From NCBI GenBank assembly GCA_002408085.1, contig DHQL01000007.1, positions 502,259-566,258 of the forward strand: a stretch of DNA of 64,000 nt, given 5' to 3'. Shown in pieces: positions 59,429 to 64,000 of the stretch. A program made the position numbers and the translations under genes. Within the stretch, counting starts at the first letter, position 1; every line of letters begins with the position of its first letter. The notes under the pieces are model-generated. The model did no database searches, was not told the DNA's origin, and was given only the letters and a program-made list of their open reading frames with translations. This DNA comes from Spirochaeta sp. UBA5339. Its GTDB lineage: Bacteria > Spirochaetota > Spirochaetia > DSM-2461.

Positions 59429-61558
59429 CTACTCCCTGTTGTGCCTCAGCAGCAGAGGGCCCGCATCCGGTCCGATCCCGAGCAGTCCCTTTGCCAGTAC
59501 CGAATCGGGAATGGTTGCCTGAGGCATGGTGGCAATGGCTGTCTCCGTCAGCTTGAGGGCCCTGATTCCCCAGTCCGAGTTCCAGATCAGATCTTCTCCG
59601 ATCATTTTCGTATAGGACATGGCCGTTTTCAGGTAGCGGACCGTCTCAGCGGTGCCTGTGAGCCAGTCACCCCTGTGGAAGTTCTCCCAGATACCCTTGT
59701 CTTCCGCCTCAAGAGCGGCGAGGGCTCTCTTCATGGCCTCCCGGCTCAGGTAGAAGCCTGTAAAGGCGTCGATATACTCTCCCTTTTCAAAGGAGAGAAA
59801 TGCCTCACAGCCCAGGACAAAGCCCTCGCAGCTCTCCTTCATATAGGAGATATGCATTCCCAGGAAGCCTCGGAAAAACTCTCTGGGAAAGCCCTCCAGT
59901 GTCTCTTCAAAGGCTGATGCCTTCATCGCCAGCTCTTCCCAGCCGGGCAGGCTGTCCGCGGCCCTCTTGAGTATCCACTCTGTGCAGGAGACGTTGTCGG
60001 CAAACTCCTTGGGGATGTAGGCAAACCAGGGTCTTACATCCTCCTTGCGGATAATGGTGCGGACCAGGCGTCTCAGGCCGTGGTGGTAGAGCTGCTCTCC
60101 GGCTTTGGCATCGGAGTAGAGATCGTTGAAGGAGAGGGGAGCGGCGAAGTAGGCGTCCAGAAGATTAAGGACCTCCTCCTCCCTGCCGGGGAAGTAGCGT
60201 TCCAGCCACTCACGGGTTTTCTCTGCAAGGCGGCTGCCCAGAGCGGGGTGTTCAGAACCGGGGCCGTCTGAATCGGGTGAGCCGGGGGCTGGGGTACCGG
60301 ACTGCCCGGACCAGAGAGCCCTCAGCTGCTGGATCTGCAGAACATGGGGTCGGATGTTGCTCACATTGAGCAGAAAAAAGTCGAAGTGGCCGTGCTGGTC
60401 AAAGGGGGTCAGGTTTTCATCCATTACCTCCCTGCTCACCAGGGGGACAAGCTTGTTTGAGATATGAAGGTCATGAAAACTCACATGGTAGTAGATCCCG
60501 ACTCTGTGTTCTCTGTCGGCCTCAATGGGCAGGGCTGAAATACCCAGTTCAGGGGCTCTTCCCTCACGGCGGACACGCATGGCTCCAAAGCCGTTGTCGC
60601 TGTAGACCCGTATCACATCCTCGGGGAGTTTGAGGTGTCCTTCCTTATAAAGGGCTCCAGTTTCGCTGTAGAGGTAGTGGATAAAGAGCTGGTCCTCACC
60701 GGCGATCTCCCTGACAATGCTCTGCTGCAGGGCAACCATCTCGGCAATCAGGGCACCCTGTTTTTCGGGAGTGTCGTAGCGGGGATCGTCCTCGCTGAAG
60801 GGGTGGTCCCCCTGTCCCCGGAAGCCGACGGTCCATACCATCTTTCTACCGGCGGCGCTCTTTACGGCTTCCCGGTAGAGCTCTTCAAAGCGGCCCTTCT
60901 CCTCGGGGAGGCGGACGGGGATATCCGGGTAGACATCGGAGAACATCTCCGCTCCCAGGGGTTCGGCATGGTGCTGGGATATATAGAGACCGAACTCGGC
61001 GGCCAGATCCATATGGATTCCCTTTGGAGTAATACCGGTTCCGGGAATAACGCAGTTATAGCCGCTGCGGAGAATTGTTTCATAGACTCTGCACCAGATC
61101 TCTTCTGTAATGTCAATGGAGTCGTCCCAGGCAATCAGACAGTCCTCATCGTTGATAAACCATCCTCTGATGCGCGGGGTCAGCTCCGGGGAACGGTAGT
61201 CCAGATCTCCCGTATCGATGGAGGTCCGGGGAGCGGGCTGCAGACCGGTCCAGAGAGTAAACGGGTCAACTTCAAGAAGATTTTCAGAGACCCGGTAAAG
61301 TCCGAAGACCAGTCCCATCTCATCGCCGGCCCTGATTTCCAGGTACCCTTCGCTGCTTCTGATATGGTAGCACTCGGGAGGGAACTCCTCTCCTTCGGCA
61401 AAGGTTATACGGATCTGGTTCTGTTCCAGGGCTGATTTCCGGCTCAAAGATGCGCCGAAAAGGGCATGAAAATCCCGTTCGAATCCTTCCAGTGCCCGTT
61501 TCAGGGGCAGACCTGTTTCAGCCTTGATAAATAGAGTTGTGCTGCTGTTAATAATCAT
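59429..61558 (-). CDS. GH115-like xylan alpha-glucuronidase
   Basis: A 709-residue protein without signal peptide. It fits the GH115 fold: an N-terminal beta/alpha domain (IRITFAEGEEFPPECYHI, GDEMGLVFGLYRVSE), the barrel entrance ELTPRIRGWFINDEDCLIAWD, YNCVIPGTGITPKG and FHDLHISNKLVPLVSREVMDEN. GH115 enzymes remove (4-O-methyl-)glucuronic acid from xylan. At 709 residues it is shorter than many members, and the cytoplasmic location implies action on imported oligosaccharides. The freed uronic acid could feed the aldarate genes after oxidation. Assignment rests on remembered family patterns; exact substrate is unproven. Confidence 0.8.
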   Translation of the reverse strand: MIINSSTTLFIKAETGLPLKRALEGFERDFHALFGASLSRKSALEQNQIRITFAEGEEFPPECYHIRSSEGYLEIRAGDEMGLVFGLYRVSENLLEVDPFTLWTGLQPAPRTSIDTGDLDYRSPELTPRIRGWFINDEDCLIAWDDSIDITEEIWCRVYETILRSGYNCVIPGTGITPKGIHMDLAAEFGLYISQHHAEPLGAEMFSDVYPDIPVRLPEEKGRFEELYREAVKSAAGRKMVWTVGFRGQGDHPFSEDDPRYDTPEKQGALIAEMVALQQSIVREIAGEDQLFIHYLYSETGALYKEGHLKLPEDVIRVYSDNGFGAMRVRREGRAPELGISALPIEADREHRVGIYYHVSFHDLHISNKLVPLVSREVMDENLTPFDQHGHFDFFLLNVSNIRPHVLQIQQLRALWSGQSGTPAPGSPDSDGPGSEHPALGSRLAEKTREWLERYFPGREEEVLNLLDAYFAAPLSFNDLYSDAKAGEQLYHHGLRRLVRTIIRKEDVRPWFAYIPKEFADNVSCTEWILKRAADSLPGWEELAMKASAFEETLEGFPREFFRGFLGMHISYMKESCEGFVLGCEAFLSFEKGEYIDAFTGFYLSREAMKRALAALEAEDKGIWENFHRGDWLTGTAETVRYLKTAMSYTKMIGEDLIWNSDWGIRALKLTETAIATMPQATIPDSVLAKGLLGIGPDAGPLLLRHNRE

Positions 61559-61594
61559 AAAAATCTTCTCCCCGGTACCCGCTGCCGGGTCCGG

Positions 61595-62281
61595 CTAATT
61601 AAAATATTCTGCAAGTTCCGGAATCTTTCGCACCAGCTCTTCGGCGGCAAGGGCCGCAAAGATCCGGGCTCCCTCTTCGTTAAAGTGGGTATCGTCCTCT
61701 TTTCCATCGGGGTGATTCGGATATTTTCCGGGGGGCAGATGCATAAAGAGTCTTTTCGAGTCCTCGGGGCCGTAATCCCTGAGTAGAGCGGCGCTCTTGA
61801 TCTCCATGTCGATACAGGGGACATTACGCTCTGCGGCAACCTCTTTCACCGCTGCCGGATACTCCCCGTGGGTTTTCTCCAGTCTGCCCTTTTCGTTGAA
61901 CTTCCTTCTCGATAGGGAGGTCATCAGTACCGGATGGGCCCCTTTCTCCCGGGAAGAGTCGATAAAGAACTCCAGGTTTCTTCTGTACTCCCCGTCGGGA
62001 GCGGCATAACGTGAAGGATCTTCAATCTTCTCATCGTTATGACCGAACTGAATCAGTACATAGTCTCCCGGCTGGATTGCCTCCAGTATTCTCTCCCATC
62101 GGCCTTCATCGATAAAGCTCTTTGTGCTGCGGCCGTTTTTCGCCTCGTTGATAAAGCAGAGGGAGGGCTTGAAGAATTCCGGAATCATCATACCCCATCC
62201 GTGCTCGGGGTACTCTCTCTCCTCTTTCCGGGACATGGTTGAATCGCCTGCAAGAAAGACGGCTGGATTATCTCGTTTCAT
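61595..62281 (-). CDS. SGNH esterase, rhamnogalacturonan acetylesterase-like
   Basis: A 228-residue SGNH hydrolase. Block I AGDSTMS with nucleophile Ser14, block II with NGRSTKSF, block III QFGHND and the C-terminal DDTHFNEEGA with Asp and His of the triad are all present. This is the RGAE type that removes acetyl groups from pectin or related glycans. ATG at 62281 has CAGGAG before it; an in-frame start 12 codons earlier has none. Cytoplasmic, so it probably deacetylates imported oligosaccharides, together with the GH115 enzyme 36 bp downstream. Confidence 0.9.
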   Translation of the reverse strand: MKRDNPAVFLAGDSTMSRKEEREYPEHGWGMMIPEFFKPSLCFINEAKNGRSTKSFIDEGRWERILEAIQPGDYVLIQFGHNDEKIEDPSRYAAPDGEYRRNLEFFIDSSREKGAHPVLMTSLSRRKFNEKGRLEKTHGEYPAAVKEVAAERNVPCIDMEIKSAALLRDYGPEDSKRLFMHLPPGKYPNHPDGKEDDTHFNEEGARIFAALAAEELVRKIPELAEYFN

Positions 62282-62364
62282 TGTTTCTCCTGAATTGTGA
62301 TTCCATAAATCTACCATGAAGATCCGATGCCTGCACCAGAGATTTACTGTTCCGGTTTATATAC

Positions 62365-62400
62365 TAAAGAAGGACCCGCCTGCACTGCGCCGACGGGTCC
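62365..62400 (-). terminator. Attenuator-like hairpin after the binding-protein gene
   Basis: GGACCCG pairs with CGGGTCC over a 15-base loop on the minus strand and is followed by TTCTTT. It lies between the binding-protein gene and the esterase gene. Confidence 0.6.
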
Positions 62401-62435
62401 AATATTTAAAGAGGTTTCAAGTGAGTTAAAAACTC

Positions 62436-63965
62436 TTAGAAGCTGCTCATGTAGGCGTCCACCTGAGACTGGATCTCTGTCTGGACCGCGTCGATTCCGG
62501 CTGCCTTCATATTGCTTTCGAGAGTCTCGAATCCGCCGTCGATGTCGTCAATCAGACCGACATAGAAGGGGTAGAAGTACTGTGTCAGAACACGGTTCAG
62601 AGAGGATACCTCTGTCTGGATAGAATCAACCTTGGGTGAGAAAGCTGCCAGGGGGTAGTCGATCAGCATTTCCTCGTCGATGATGGACTGTCTCAGATCG
62701 ATGTACTCCTGGGGCCATGTGGCCAGGGGAGGATGCTGATCCTTGTTGGTGAACCAGAATCCGGCCATATCGGGGGGGTAGCTGTTGTTTTCAGCGGTAA
62801 CACCTTCGGGAAGGTCAACCTTTCCGTCTTCAATAACATAGTTAACGCCCTCTACACCGAAGTAGGCAAGCATGTTGTACTCGGGGTCAGCCATGATCAG
62901 GTCAAGAGCCTGCATTGTTTTGGTGGGGTTGTCACTGCTTGCTGCAATGGCTACACCGTTGTTGATATAGGGGTTGCCCATCCAGTGTCCGTTGGCATTG
63001 AGAATGGGAATGATCTTGATCTCAATATCGTTATCGGCTGCTGTTGTAATCAGCTGCTGGATGTTGGTGGAGTTTCCGAAGGCAACGGCAGAGCGTCCCT
63101 GAAGGAAGGAGTCCCTGGAGGGAACTGTATTGGCGAAGGCGTCGGGGTTGATATAACCCTTCTTCTGCCAGTTGTTCAGAGTTGCAGCGGCGTTTTTGAA
63201 TACATCGAGAACTTCACCTTCGATGATGGGCATCAGCTTGAGGTCCACCTTGGCTTCACTGGCGTATACCAGACCGCATCCGGAACCAACTGTTCTCAGA
63301 ATGTCGTAGTAGCGGTCACCCTGCTCACTGGTCAGAGCTGTAAAGGGCTGGTCAATATCGTAGGAGTTGTCAAGGAAGATGGGAACCATGCCGGGCTCGT
63401 TTGCCTTGATTGCTTCAAGGTAGGGCTCAATGTCGCTGAATCTGTTGATATCAGCCACGCCGTACTTCTTCCGCAGATCTTCCCGGATAATTACAACGGG
63501 AATCTTCTTGTCGGGAGTGGCTGTGGGAACCATATACATCCTGCCGTCAACCATTGCCTGGTTGTATGCATCCTGAGGAAGGAGTGACGCCATTTTGGGC
63601 ATGTACTTATCCATATCCTCTCTGGTGATTTCATAGAAAGCACCCTTTACAGATTCCTGAGCGTAGTAGGACCAGTCAGCTGTGTAGATAAAGTCCACAT
63701 CGCCGCCGGCGGCAAGAATCAGGGGGTATTTTGACGCGAAGTCACCCCAGGAGATATGTCTGATATCGATTTCCGCACCGATTTCCTCGATCATCTTTTC
63801 ATTGATCTTCTCTACAACCAGTTCCATTCCCATGGGAGCGTCTCCCAAAAGATATCCGGTAATAACATCGGCTCCGGAGCTGGATTTCTTTCCTGATCCT
63901 CCGGGGGTACAGGACACGGCCAGTACCGAAAGAATCATGGTGAAGATTAAAAGAGTCTTTTTCAT
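62436..63965 (-). CDS. ABC sugar-binding lipoprotein with C-terminal DUF3502-like region
   Basis: A 509-residue lipoprotein with lipobox SVLAVSC (Cys19) and Gly/Ser linker. Family 1 binding-protein features are visible (AGGDVDFIYTADWSYYAQESV, GRMYMVPTATPDKKIPVVI). The C-terminal 120 residues (FSPKVDSIQTEVSSLNRVLTQYF) match the DUF3502 extension of LipO-type binding proteins that carry acidic or branched oligosaccharides. GGAGG precedes the ATG. Partner permeases are not in the window and would lie upstream, beyond 64 kb. With GH115 and RGAE-like genes downstream, a glucuronoxylan- or pectin-derived oligosaccharide is the likely ligand. Confidence 0.9.
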   Translation of the reverse strand: MKKTLLIFTMILSVLAVSCTPGGSGKKSSSGADVITGYLLGDAPMGMELVVEKINEKMIEEIGAEIDIRHISWGDFASKYPLILAAGGDVDFIYTADWSYYAQESVKGAFYEITREDMDKYMPKMASLLPQDAYNQAMVDGRMYMVPTATPDKKIPVVIIREDLRKKYGVADINRFSDIEPYLEAIKANEPGMVPIFLDNSYDIDQPFTALTSEQGDRYYDILRTVGSGCGLVYASEAKVDLKLMPIIEGEVLDVFKNAAATLNNWQKKGYINPDAFANTVPSRDSFLQGRSAVAFGNSTNIQQLITTAADNDIEIKIIPILNANGHWMGNPYINNGVAIAASSDNPTKTMQALDLIMADPEYNMLAYFGVEGVNYVIEDGKVDLPEGVTAENNSYPPDMAGFWFTNKDQHPPLATWPQEYIDLRQSIIDEEMLIDYPLAAFSPKVDSIQTEVSSLNRVLTQYFYPFYVGLIDDIDGGFETLESNMKAAGIDAVQTEIQSQVDAYMSSF

Positions 63966-64000
63966 TGATTTCCTCCAATTTATTTAGAACAGGTTATTCC

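Overview
The window looks like chromosomal DNA of a free-living, saccharolytic spirochaete (Spirochaetales-like). This is an inference. It rests on several sugar ABC systems with no local ATPase gene, solute-binding proteins whose signal peptides end in an FAxGQ motif instead of a lipobox, an [FeFe]-hydrogenase-like/chemoreceptor fusion, and moderate GC content. Genes are dense, and no insertion sequence, prophage or CRISPR array was seen.

Layout. 1-2.9 kb: a transglutaminase/TPR protein (cut by the left edge) and an Ig-like lipoprotein. 2.9-3.8 kb: a ferritin-like/VIT fusion. 3.9-7.1 kb: a tightly overlapping retropepsin, 7TM-transglutaminase and ATP-grasp ligase operon. 7.2-8.8 kb: a diguanylate cyclase behind a structured leader. 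9.1-20.5 kb: an arabinan/arabinoside locus with GH127, two GH51 enzymes, a CUT1 ABC importer, an ArsR-like regulator and a divergent GH43 lipoprotein, read from a perfect sigma-70 consensus promoter. 20.7-22.8 kb: the hydrogenase-like/MCP fusion. 22.9-28.7 kb: a second CUT1 importer with a YesM/YesN two-component pair. 28.7-35.8 kb: a YjiH-like membrane protein, a barrel-like protein, an OmpR-type two-component system, and an Rrf2 regulator plus TauE-type exporter that share a promoter motif. 35.9-43.5 kb: a GH1 beta-glucosidase, a third CUT1 importer and a second YesM/YesN pair.

43.5-46.2 kb is clearly more AT-rich. It carries an unrecognised protein, a Crp/Fnr-type regulator and, on the minus strand, tRNA-Pro(GGG). 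A 19-bp copy of the 3' end of this tRNA lies 257 bp downstream of it. Between the two copies are the tRNA terminator and a multi-branched, GGA-rich stem-loop element. This is the strongest candidate for something undescribed here. A diguanylate cyclase follows at 46.3-47.8 kb.

47.8-64 kb is an aldarate (galactarate/glucarate) locus on the minus strand: TalrD/GalrD-like dehydratase, GarD, a TctABC transporter, GudD, GarR and a DHDPS-family enzyme that probably stands in for the usual aldolase. Next come an AEC carrier, a CdaR-type regulator, a GH115 glucuronidase, an RGAE-like esterase and a lipoprotein binding protein. Together these link removal of uronic acid and acetyl groups from plant polysaccharide to oxidation-product catabolism yielding pyruvate and glycerate.
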